DNA of 64,000 nt from JAHEAO01 sp041633555 (GTDB lineage: Bacteria; Pseudomonadota; Alphaproteobacteria; Rhodobacterales; Rhodobacteraceae). Location: contig JBFKFZ010000008.1 of assembly GCA_041633555.1 (NCBI GenBank), forward strand, positions 1 through 64,000. Reading direction: 5' to 3'. Made by a program: the position numbers and the translations under genes. Numbering within the stretch: position 1 is the stretch's first letter; every line of letters starts with the position of its first letter. Below, in pieces: positions 25,105 through 32,940 of the stretch. The notes below the pieces were generated by a model. The model searched no databases. It was not told the origin of the DNA and saw nothing but the letters and a program-made list of their open reading frames with translations.

Positions 25105-25677
25105 ATGGATGATGGATGTACTTGGCCGGGCGAGGATCCGCTCTATCTCGCCTATCACGACACGGAATGGGGCGTGCCCGAATATGAGAGCCGCGCGCTG
25201 TGGGAAAAACTGATCCTCGACGGATTTCAGGCCGGCCTGTCGTGGATCACGATATTGCGCAAGCGTGAGAATTTCCGAGCGGCCTTCCAGAACTTCGACC
25301 CTACCGAGATCGCTCGCTGGGGCGAAGGGGATGTCGAACGCCTTCTTGCCGATCCGGGGATCATCCGTCATCGCGGCAAGATCGAAGCTGCCATCAGCAG
25401 CGCGCGTGCTTGGGAGAAGATCGAGGCGCGGCAGGGATTCGACCGTTTTCTTTGGGACTATGTCGGTGGCAAGCCGGTGCAGAATCGCTTTGCCTCGATG
25501 TCCGATATCCCCGCTGAGACCGAGCTTTCCAGGCGCATCTCGAAGGACCTCAAGGCTGAAGGCTTCAAGTTCTGTGGTCCGACAATCGTTTACGCCTTCA
25601 TGCAGGCGACGGGGATAGTGAATGACCACGTGACGGGCTGCCACCGCCATCGCGAGGTCGCTGCGATGGCGCGTTAA
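25105..25677 (+). CDS. tag: DNA-3-methyladenine glycosylase I
   Basis: A 190-residue base-excision repair enzyme removing 3-methyladenine from alkylated DNA. The family pattern is clear: YHDTEWGVPEYESRALWEKL, ILDGFQAGLSWITILRKRENFR, then KFCGPTIVYAFMQATGIVNDH and the closing CHRH, whose Cys and His are zinc ligands in Tag. It is of normal length and stands alone between the divergent EAL gene and the convergent oxidoreductase gene; the 147 bases after it hold no gene. Confidence 0.95.
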   Translation: MDDGCTWPGEDPLYLAYHDTEWGVPEYESRALWEKLILDGFQAGLSWITILRKRENFRAAFQNFDPTEIARWGEGDVERLLADPGIIRHRGKIEAAISSARAWEKIEARQGFDRFLWDYVGGKPVQNRFASMSDIPAETELSRRISKDLKAEGFKFCGPTIVYAFMQATGIVNDHVTGCHRHREVAAMAR

Positions 25678-25824
25678 TCGATCAAAGCGTTGGGGACTCG
25701 TGTCTCGCCAGCCGGATCGCCTGCGCGCGGAGGCTCCGGGCGACGCCTCGCGCTGGGTAGTCTCGGCGCGATTGCAAACTGGCCAACCCAAGCAGCACAT
25801 GTTGAAGACGTCGATACGCGGCAA

Positions 25825-28260
25825 TCAGGCCATCACACGCTGAAAGTCAGGGTCGTAGGGGCTGGCAGGGATGACCTCGGCCGGGAACTCTGTGCCGAGC
25901 ATGTCGATCGTCAACCGTGTTCCCGTAACAGCAAGTTCGAGCTGGACGAAGGCCAGGGCGAGGTTGAGCCCGGTCCGGTGCCCCCAGTCGCCGGAGGTCA
26001 CCGCGCCCACCACATCTCCGGCCTGCATCACTGACGAACCGGGATGCGCGGGGCGGTCTGCGCATTCGACGGAAAGCGTCACCAGCCGCTTGCGGCGCCC
26101 CTCGGCCCTTCGCCTCAGAAGCGCAGCCTTGCCGATGAAATCAGGCTTGTCGAGTTTCACGAACCGGTCGAGCGCGGTCTCGAACGGGTCGAACTCTGTC
26201 AGGATGTCGGCTTTCCAGTGGAGGAACCCTTTCTCAAGCCGCATCGACTCGACCGCCCGGCTGCCGAAGAGGCCAAGCCCGTGCGGTCCACCCGCCCGTC
26301 GCAGCGCCAGGTAAGCGGCATGAAGCTGACTGTTCGGCACATGGATCTCGTAGGCCAGTTCGCCGGAAAAGCTGACGGCCATCACGACTGCCGGGGCAAT
26401 GCCCACAATGGCTTCGCGTACCGAAAGCCACGGGAAGGCCGCCGCCGACCAGTCACCCCGAGCCGCCGCCGAAAGCACGTCGCGCGCCCTCGGACCAGCG
26501 AGAACCAGAATGGTCGAGTCGTTGGTCAGTGAGCGGATCTGCACGTCCTCGCCGGCGCGGATATGCGCGGTCAGCCAGTCCATGTCATGAAATTCCGATG
26601 CGGCGGCCGATCCGTACCATACCCGGGCTGGCCCATGCGGGCTCTCGGGTAGGTTGGCGACAGTTGCCTCGCCCTTGAGCATACCCTGGTGGTTGAGCAG
26701 GTAACCGAGCCCGACGCGCCCGGGCTTGCGCGTGACCCGGCCGCAGAGCATATGGTCGAGAAAGTCGTGCGTCCCTGCGCCGGTGATTTCGACCCGGTTG
26801 AAGCCGCTGACCTCTGTCAAGCCCACGCCCGTCTGGACCGCCTTGACCTCATCCGCCACGACGTCGTGGACCTCGTTGAACCGAAAACCAAGCGTTTCGA
26901 CAAAATCGGGCGACGGCCGGACATGATCGAGCCGTTCCCAGCCGTTCACCACGCCGAACTCGGCACCTTCGGCCGCGAGCGCCGTGGTGAGCGGCGTTGA
27001 CTTGATCGGCCGACCCGCGGGGCGGTGTTCGTGTGGAAGATGAAAGCGGAACTCGTTCTGATAGTCCTCGATCGCCTTGAGCGCGGTCAGCTCCACGTTG
27101 CCGTGACCGGTGAAACGGCGCGGGTCGATCACCCATGTGTCGTAACAGGCCTCGCCATGAACGATCTGCTGGGCAAGCATCCAGCCATGCCCGCCGCCTT
27201 CGCCAAGCCCGGCGCGCAATCCGATAATACAATAGGCATTCCGTTTGCCGGGGATCGGCCCGACCAGCGGCGCGCCGTCGATCGTATAGGTAATCGGTCC
27301 GTTCACGATCGTGTGGATGCCGACCTCTGCAAGTGCTGGCATGCGAGCAAAGGCGCCTTCGAGGACATCGGTCACGCGGTCCAGATCATTGGGGCAAAGC
27401 GCATTGCTGAATTTCGGGTCGATTCCGTCCATGCCCCAGGTCTTGCAGTCCTGCTCGTAAAAACCGACAAGCAGGCCGAATTTTTCTTGCCGCGAATAGA
27501 AATCGCTGATCGGACACCGGATCAGCGGCATCCGGTGCCCGGCTTCGCGAATGGCCGGAATCTCCTCGGTGACGAAATACTGGTGCTCCATAGACGCGAC
27601 GGGATGATGCACACCCATCATCGCTCCGACCTCGTTCACGCGGTAGCCGCAGGCATTGACGACGATTCCTGCATGGACCGTACCGTTGGGCGTCTCGACT
27701 TCCCAAGTGTCGTCCTTGAGCTGACGCAGCCCGGTTACGGGTGTGTTGCGGTGCACCTCTGCCCCTGCCTTTCGGGCGCGGCGGGCGAGCGCCTGGCAAA
27801 GCTGCGCCGGGTCGATGTCACCGTCCAGCGGGTCCCAGAGCCCGCCCAGGAGGTTATCGGTCGAGATCAAGGGGTGACGCCGGGCGCATTCTTCTGCGTC
27901 GATGACCTCGAATTCTACGCCCATCCCGCGCGCCATCGACCTGAAGTGGCGATAGCCGTCCATCTGCGCCTCGGTATTGGCCAGCCTGATGCCGCCATCG
28001 CCGTGGTGGTAGTTGATCGGATAGTCGGGATCGGAAGCCAGTTCCTTGTAGAGCGCGATAGAGTGGCTCTTGAGCCCCACCATCGTCTGGTTCATGCCGA
28101 AATTCGTCACCTGGGCGGCGGAGTGCCATGTCGTGCCGGAGGTCAGCTCATCGCGCTCCAGCAGCATCACGTCGCTCCATCCCTCTTGAGTAAGGTGATA
28201 GAGCGTCGAGCAGCCGGCGATGCCGCCGCCGATCACCACGACTTTCGTGCGCGTCTTCAT
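25825..28260 (-). CDS. FAD-dependent oxidoreductase, dimethylglycine/sarcosine dehydrogenase type
   Basis: An 811-residue two-part enzyme. The N-terminal half is a DAO-type FAD domain (VVVIGGGIAGCSTLYHLTQ), with a histidine in TSGTTWHSAAQ where DMGDH carries covalent flavin. The C-terminal half is a GcvT-like folate-binding aminomethyltransferase domain (SGFNRVEITGAGTHDFLD, then EIHVPN and GSRAVESMRLEKG). Enzymes of this build oxidise dimethylglycine, sarcosine or similar N-methyl compounds, pass formaldehyde to tetrahydrofolate and electrons to ETF. The precise substrate is open. It is not in an operon; 290 bases of non-coding DNA precede it. Confidence 0.88.
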   Translation of the reverse strand: MKTRTKVVVIGGGIAGCSTLYHLTQEGWSDVMLLERDELTSGTTWHSAAQVTNFGMNQTMVGLKSHSIALYKELASDPDYPINYHHGDGGIRLANTEAQMDGYRHFRSMARGMGVEFEVIDAEECARRHPLISTDNLLGGLWDPLDGDIDPAQLCQALARRARKAGAEVHRNTPVTGLRQLKDDTWEVETPNGTVHAGIVVNACGYRVNEVGAMMGVHHPVASMEHQYFVTEEIPAIREAGHRMPLIRCPISDFYSRQEKFGLLVGFYEQDCKTWGMDGIDPKFSNALCPNDLDRVTDVLEGAFARMPALAEVGIHTIVNGPITYTIDGAPLVGPIPGKRNAYCIIGLRAGLGEGGGHGWMLAQQIVHGEACYDTWVIDPRRFTGHGNVELTALKAIEDYQNEFRFHLPHEHRPAGRPIKSTPLTTALAAEGAEFGVVNGWERLDHVRPSPDFVETLGFRFNEVHDVVADEVKAVQTGVGLTEVSGFNRVEITGAGTHDFLDHMLCGRVTRKPGRVGLGYLLNHQGMLKGEATVANLPESPHGPARVWYGSAAASEFHDMDWLTAHIRAGEDVQIRSLTNDSTILVLAGPRARDVLSAAARGDWSAAAFPWLSVREAIVGIAPAVVMAVSFSGELAYEIHVPNSQLHAAYLALRRAGGPHGLGLFGSRAVESMRLEKGFLHWKADILTEFDPFETALDRFVKLDKPDFIGKAALLRRRAEGRRKRLVTLSVECADRPAHPGSSVMQAGDVVGAVTSGDWGHRTGLNLALAFVQLELAVTGTRLTIDMLGTEFPAEVIPASPYDPDFQRVMA

Positions 28261-28550
28261 TCAGCCACCTCGCGATTTGGCCCGCTATCCGCTGGCGCCG
28301 AGCCGAGGCTTCCGACAGCCGCGACCAGCATCATGGAACCGGTTTTCAGTCACCTTCTGACCGTGACTAGACCCTCGCCCAACTGCCATTTCAAGATGTT
28401 TCAGGAAGTTTTGGGAGTGGCGAAGGTCCCGCTCTCTCCGACCGGATCGGTTCCGTTGCAAATGTCGATCAATCGGAAATTCCCAGAGGTCTTTGCGCTT
28501 GTACCGCCTTCAATTGCGAACGATTCCCGTTGCGGTGTGGGTCTTCCGCT
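28261..28550. other. 290-base gap without a gene
   Basis: Upstream of the oxidoreductase and downstream of the thioredoxin-like gene, both on the minus strand. It should hold the oxidoreductase promoter. I see no convincing inverted repeat, RNA gene or short coding frame in it. Confidence 0.4.
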
Positions 28551-29105
28551 TCAGGACCCTGTCAGCAATGCCGCAACAATCGCCTTTGCGCTGTCGCTGT
28601 TCCAGTCGGCGTCGCCGCGCAGGCGGGCGATCTCTTGCCCTTCGCGGTTCAGAATCACCGAGATCGGCAGCCCGAAGACCGCCATCTCGCGGGCCAGCTC
28701 CTGTTTTGGATCGAGCAGGATCGGCAGGTTGCTGACCCCGACCTCCTCGAAAAACCGTTTGATCCCGGGCACCGCGTTGCGCCCGGTGGCGATCGTCACG
28801 ACCTCGAAATCCTCGCCGCCGAACTTGGCCTGCAATTCGTCGAGCATCGGCATTTCCTTGCGGCAAGGTGCGCACCATGTCGCCCAGAAATTCACCAGCA
28901 CGACCTTGCCCTGCCAGTCGGCCAGCCGGTGCTCGCCGCCTTCGGGGTCGGTGAAGACGGCTTGCGACACGTCGGCGGGGTCGGAGAAAATTAGCTTCTT
29001 CATCGTCCCATCGCGCAGCGCTTCCAAAGCCGTCTTATCCGCGGAAGCGGTATTTGCACCAAGGGCAAGGGCCGTATAGAGAACGGCGAAACGGAACCAG
29101 CGCAT
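28551..29105 (-). CDS. TlpA/ResA-type thiol-disulfide oxidoreductase
   Basis: A 184-residue exported thioredoxin-fold protein. A signal peptide (FRFAVLYTALALGANTASA) precedes a TlpA/AhpC-TSA domain with the active site NFWATWCAPCRKEMP (CAPC) and the cis-proline region FGLPISVILN. Proteins of this class reduce periplasmic disulfides, commonly for cytochrome c or oxidase copper-site assembly; the client is unknown here. ATG 29105 has GGAGGG upstream. Its start is only 21 bases from that of the divergent argH gene. Confidence 0.9.
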   Translation of the reverse strand: MRWFRFAVLYTALALGANTASADKTALEALRDGTMKKLIFSDPADVSQAVFTDPEGGEHRLADWQGKVVLVNFWATWCAPCRKEMPMLDELQAKFGGEDFEVVTIATGRNAVPGIKRFFEEVGVSNLPILLDPKQELAREMAVFGLPISVILNREGQEIARLRGDADWNSDSAKAIVAALLTGS

Positions 29106-29126
29106 GAACCCTCCGAGGGACAAGAA

Positions 29127-30518
29127 ATGACCGACAAGACCCAGAACGCCATGTGGGGCGGGCGCTTTGCCGCCGGACCGGATGCGATCATGGAGGCGAT
29201 CAATGCCTCAATCGCGTTCGACCAGCGACTGGCGGCCCAGGACATTGCCGGGTCTCGCGCCCATGCCGCGATGCTGGCGGCGCAGGGCATCATTACCGAT
29301 AGCGATGCGGAAGCGATCCGGGAAGGCCTTCTCACGGTGTTGTCAGAGATCGAAAGCGGCGGGTTCCCGTTCTCGGCGGCCTTGGAAGACATCCATATGA
29401 ATGTTGAATCGCGCCTGAAGGCTTTGATCGGCGAACCGGCTGGGCGTCTGCACACCGCACGAAGCCGCAATGATCAGGTTGCCGTCGACTTCAGGATGTG
29501 GGTCCGCGACCAGACCGACGCGGCGATCAGCGGCATAACCGCGTTGCAGAAGGCGCTGCTGGCGCAGGCAGAGGCAGGGGCCGATTGGGTGATGCCGGGG
29601 TTCACCCATCTGCAAACCGCGCAGCCGGTCACTTGGGGCCATCACATGATGGCCTATGTCGAGATGCTTGGCCGCGATGCCAGCCGCTTTCGCGATGCCC
29701 GTGTCCGGATGAACGAGTCGCCCTTGGGCGCCGCTGCATTGGCCGGTACGAGCTTTCCGATCGACCGGCACGCGACCGCGAAGGCCCTGGGCTTTGACCG
29801 GCCCGCAGCGAATTCGCTTGATGCCGTGGCTGACCGCGATTTCGCGCTGGAGTTCCTGTCCGCCGCGGCGATCTGCTCGATGCACCTGTCACGATTCGCC
29901 GAGGAGCTGGTGATCTGGTCCTCGGCCCAGTTCCGGTTTGTCGCGCTCTCGGACCGTTTCTCGACTGGCTCCTCGATCATGCCGCAAAAGAAGAACCCAG
30001 ACGCGGCTGAACTGATCCGCGCCAAGATCGGGCGGATCCTCGGGGCGATGGTCGGGCTCTTCACGGTGATGAAGGGGCTGCCCTTGACCTATTCGAAGGA
30101 CATGCAGGAAGACAAGGAACAGGTCTTCGACGCGGCGGATTCGCTGATGCTCGCGCTGGCAGCGATGGACGGGATGGTGCGCGACATGACCGCGAACCGC
30201 GACGCGCTGAAAGCCGCCGCGGCCAGCGGGTTTTCCACTGCAACCGATATGGCCGACTGGCTGGTTCGGGAGTTGAATTTGCCGTTTCGCGACGCACACC
30301 ACGTAACTGGGACCCTCGTTGCGTTGGCCGAGAAGAACAGATGTGACCTGCCCGATCTGACGCTGGAGCAGATGCAGGAGGTTCATCAGGGCATCACGCG
30401 ATCGGTCTTCGATGTGCTTGGGGTCGAGAACTCGGTTGCCTCGCGACTATCGTACGGCGGCACGGCACCTGCAGAGGTCCGCAAGCAGATCGCCCGCTGG
30501 AAGGAACTGTTGAAATGA
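29127..30518 (+). CDS. argH: Argininosuccinate lyase
   Basis: A 463-residue enzyme splitting argininosuccinate into arginine and fumarate, the last step of arginine synthesis. Landmarks are MWGGRFAAGPDAIMEAIN at the start, the LHTARSRNDQVA motif, GFTHLQTAQPVTWGHH and the superfamily signature GSSIMPQKKNPD. Length and all signatures are normal. GAGGGACAAGAA precedes the ATG. Its stop overlaps the start of a small lipoprotein gene, beginning an operon that runs on to the DUF2834 gene. Confidence 0.97.
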   Translation: MTDKTQNAMWGGRFAAGPDAIMEAINASIAFDQRLAAQDIAGSRAHAAMLAAQGIITDSDAEAIREGLLTVLSEIESGGFPFSAALEDIHMNVESRLKALIGEPAGRLHTARSRNDQVAVDFRMWVRDQTDAAISGITALQKALLAQAEAGADWVMPGFTHLQTAQPVTWGHHMMAYVEMLGRDASRFRDARVRMNESPLGAAALAGTSFPIDRHATAKALGFDRPAANSLDAVADRDFALEFLSAAAICSMHLSRFAEELVIWSSAQFRFVALSDRFSTGSSIMPQKKNPDAAELIRAKIGRILGAMVGLFTVMKGLPLTYSKDMQEDKEQVFDAADSLMLALAAMDGMVRDMTANRDALKAAAASGFSTATDMADWLVRELNLPFRDAHHVTGTLVALAEKNRCDLPDLTLEQMQEVHQGITRSVFDVLGVENSVASRLSYGGTAPAEVRKQIARWKELLK

Positions 30519-30646
30519 AATGCATCGCTGCCCTTTGCCTTGCGATGGCGCTTTCGTCCTGCGGCGTTGATGGCGCTCCGGTCACTCCAAACGGTGACGA
30601 GACCGTAGCGAGCGATGCCATGCCCGGTGTGTCGGACAGCAGCTGA
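30515..30646 (+). CDS. Small LptM-like lipoprotein
   Basis: A 43-residue protein (MKCIAALCLAMALSSCGVDG and on). It has a short hydrophobic signal and lipobox LSSC; the mature part starts CGVDGAPVTP. The pattern C-G-x-x-G-x-P-x-x-P is that of LptM (YifL), the lipoprotein that aids LptD disulfide maturation in E. coli. In many proteobacteria the gene sits among argH and lysA-type neighbours, as here. The ATG overlaps the argH TGA and its TGA overlaps the next ATG. The short tail leaves the family call probable, not certain. Confidence 0.7.
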   Translation: MKCIAALCLAMALSSCGVDGAPVTPNGDETVASDAMPGVSDSS

Positions 30647-30963
30647 TGTCGAAACTGCGCATGGTCTATCTGTCGCTCGCGATCTGGGGCGCGGTCCATC
30701 CGATGTATTGGTTCCTCGTCTGGTTCAACGAATACGGCTGGTCGCTATCGGGTCTGGTGGAGGCCTGGCACGCGAACGCCGCGACATCGGGGCTGACATG
30801 GGATCTGACCATCGCCGCGATCGCCCTGACGGTCTGGGCGCTTGCCGAAACCTATGTCCGCAAGAACTGGACGGCGCTGATCTGTATCCCGGCAACCTTT
30901 TGCGTCGGCGTCAGCTTTGGCCTGCCTTTGTATCTGTTTCTCCGGACCCGACCGGTCACCTGA
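30646..30963 (+). CDS. DUF2834 membrane protein
   Basis: A 105-residue protein with three predicted helices: VYLSLAIWGAVHPMYWFLVWF, TWDLTIAAIALTVWALAETY and WTALICIPATFCVGVSFGLPLYLFL. This matches DUF2834, small inner-membrane proteins of unknown role. It is translationally coupled to the lipoprotein gene before it and is followed by a strong terminator hairpin, so it ends the argH operon. Confidence 0.82.
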   Translation: MSKLRMVYLSLAIWGAVHPMYWFLVWFNEYGWSLSGLVEAWHANAATSGLTWDLTIAAIALTVWALAETYVRKNWTALICIPATFCVGVSFGLPLYLFLRTRPVT

Positions 30964-30989
30964 GGCTCCTGCCCCACTAGGCGGGGGGT

Positions 30990-31020
30990 CGGCTGTGCGC
31001 CTTGGACACAGCCGTATTTC
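30990..31020 (+). terminator. Terminator of the argH operon
   Basis: CGGCTGTG and CACAGCCG form a perfect 8-bp stem around a nine-base loop, followed by TATTTCATTT. It begins 26 bases after the DUF2834 stop. Confidence 0.75.
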
Positions 31021-31148
31021 ATTTACTCGCGCGCTTGTGAGGAAAGCAGGAGCATTCCGGCAATCCGACTGAAACCTTCTGCCGCTGCTTTCCGTAACTG
31101 CTGTCATTGAAGGGCAATGGGCCCGACATTTGACAAAAGGAGACTACG

Positions 31149-31445
31149 ATGACCATTCGCACATTCATTTGCGCTGCAGCTGCTGCCCTGGTGGCCGGAA
31201 CCGCAGGCGCCGAGACGATCGATCCCGGTGATATCCAGCTTGCCCTGAAAGCCGGCGTCGAGCCAGGTGTCTACAGCACTTCGGAGCTGAACCGGTTGCT
31301 GGAAGCCCAGCAAGAGAACCGTACCGGGCAGATCGACTTCATCCTTCGGAAGACAAATGAGGTTGCAACCCGAATGGCAACTGGAATGCCGTCAGGAAAG
31401 CCGACCGCCAGCTTTGGCAGCAACATCCACTCCGACAAGTACTGA
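31149..31445 (+). CDS. Small exported protein, unknown function
   Basis: A 98-residue protein with a signal peptide (TIRTFICAAAAALVAGTAGA, cleavage before ETIDPG). The mature part of about 77 residues includes YSTSELNRLLEAQQENRTGQ, likely helical, and ends in a serine-rich tail with no cysteine. I do not recognise a family. AAAGGAG six bases before the ATG is a strong ribosome site, which supports a real gene. It stands alone between terminator-like hairpins. Confidence 0.65.
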   Translation: MTIRTFICAAAAALVAGTAGAETIDPGDIQLALKAGVEPGVYSTSELNRLLEAQQENRTGQIDFILRKTNEVATRMATGMPSGKPTASFGSNIHSDKY

Positions 31446-31488
31446 TTCAGCGGAACCTGCTGTTCTACTGAGCAAATGCTGAAACTCC

Positions 31489-31520
31489 GGCGGGGTGCCT
31501 GCTTCGCAAGGCATCCCGCC
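31489..31520 (+). terminator. Hairpin after the small exported protein gene
   Basis: GGCGGGGTGCCT and AGGCATCCCGCC form a 12-bp stem with one G-T pair and an eight-base loop. No T-run follows, so termination by this element alone is uncertain; it lies 43 bases after the upstream stop and about 115 before lysA. Confidence 0.55.
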
Positions 31521-31635
31521 AGCAGCGGTCCCGGCCTGCCGCCATCCATCGGATTTCTTCGGAAACCAGGCTCTGGGAACTTTGATCCGGAAAGGAATGG
31601 ATATAAGAACAGCCGACCAATTGGTTGGAGCGTGC

Positions 31636-32901
31636 ATGGATCATTTCCTATATCGCAACGGCATCCTTCACGCCGAGGATGTTCCCGTGCCCGAAATCGC
31701 CGCCGCTGTTGGAACACCGTTCTATTGTTATTCCGCGGCCACGCTGACCCGTCACTACAAGCTCTTCGACGAGGCGCTGGCAGGGATGAACCACCTTGTC
31801 TGTTTCGCGATGAAGTCGAATTCCAACCTCGCTGTGCTGCGCCTGTTGGGCAATCTGGGGTCGGGCATCGATGTCGTTTCGGTCGGTGAATACCTCAAGG
31901 CGCGGGCCGCCGGCATCCCCGGCGAGCGCATCGTCTTTTCAGGTATCGGCAAGACGCGGGACGAGATGAAGATCGCGCTCGAAGGCGGTATCCGCCAGTT
32001 CAATGTCGAAAGCGAACCGGAGCTTGCAGCCCTGAACGAAGTGGCGCTGTCTTTGGGAAAGGCTGCGCCGATCACGATCCGGCTGAACCCGGATGTCGAT
32101 GCCCGGACGCACGAGAAGATCGCCACTGGCAAGAAAGAAAACAAGTTTGGCATCCCTATCGCTCGCGCCCGCGAGGTCTACGCCGAGGCTGCCAGGCTCA
32201 GGGGTCTGAAGATTGTCGGGATCGACGTTCACATCGGTAGCCAGCTCACCGAACTCGAACCGTTCGAGCAGGCCTATGCCATGGTCGCCGACCTCGCCCT
32301 GCAACTGCGCGCCGATGGCCATGACATCCAGCGGCTCGACCTGGGAGGCGGGCTTGGCATTCCCTACGAGCGTTCCAACAAGTCACCGCCGCTGCCAATG
32401 GAATATGGCGAAGTGATCCGCCGCGTGATCGGGGATCTTGATGTCGAGGTCGAGATCGAGCCTGGCCGGCTGATATCGGGAAATGCCGGGATCATGGTTA
32501 GCGAGGTCATCTACCTGAAGTCCGGCGAGGAACGGAATTTCCTGATCCTCGATTCGGCGATGAACGACCTCGTCCGCCCATCGATGTATGGCTCGCACCA
32601 CGATATCGTCCCGGTCGTAGAGCCTGCTCCGGGCACAGAACAGGCGCCGATCGACATCGTTGGTCCGGTCTGCGAATCGGGGGATACATTCGCCAGGCAA
32701 CGCCTGATGCCGCCCTTGGCGTCCGGCGATCTGGTCGCCTTCCGCTCTGCCGGGGCCTACGGCGCGGTCATGGCCAGCGAATACAATTCCCGACCGCTGA
32801 TCCCGGAAGTCATGGTGCAAGGTGATCAATTCGCTGTCATACGGGCGCGACCGAGCTTTGACGAAATGATAAACCGGGATAGCATTCCGGCGTGGCTCTG
32901 A
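31636..32901 (+). CDS. lysA: Diaminopimelate decarboxylase
   Basis: A 421-residue PLP enzyme converting meso-diaminopimelate to lysine. The PLP lysine is in CFAMKSNSNLAVLR, HIGSQLTELEPF follows, the glycine-rich phosphate loop is DLGGGLGIPY, and GPVCESGDTFA near the C-terminus carries the catalytic cysteine of the partner subunit. ATG 31636 has TTGGAG five bases upstream, and the protein starts MDHFLYRNG as in related species; upstream in-frame ATGs add unrelated residues. The large membrane protein gene follows after 39 bases. Confidence 0.96.
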   Translation: MDHFLYRNGILHAEDVPVPEIAAAVGTPFYCYSAATLTRHYKLFDEALAGMNHLVCFAMKSNSNLAVLRLLGNLGSGIDVVSVGEYLKARAAGIPGERIVFSGIGKTRDEMKIALEGGIRQFNVESEPELAALNEVALSLGKAAPITIRLNPDVDARTHEKIATGKKENKFGIPIARAREVYAEAARLRGLKIVGIDVHIGSQLTELEPFEQAYAMVADLALQLRADGHDIQRLDLGGGLGIPYERSNKSPPLPMEYGEVIRRVIGDLDVEVEIEPGRLISGNAGIMVSEVIYLKSGEERNFLILDSAMNDLVRPSMYGSHHDIVPVVEPAPGTEQAPIDIVGPVCESGDTFARQRLMPPLASGDLVAFRSAGAYGAVMASEYNSRPLIPEVMVQGDQFAVIRARPSFDEMINRDSIPAWL

Positions 32902-32940
32902 ACCCGGATCTTCGGCGAATGGGTCCTAACTGCAGGGAAT

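Noticed and set aside
27025..29079. Plus-strand frame of 684 residues across the oxidoreductase, the 290-base gap and the TlpA-type gene
   Set aside because: It spans two clear minus-strand genes and a non-coding gap and shows no recognisable domain.
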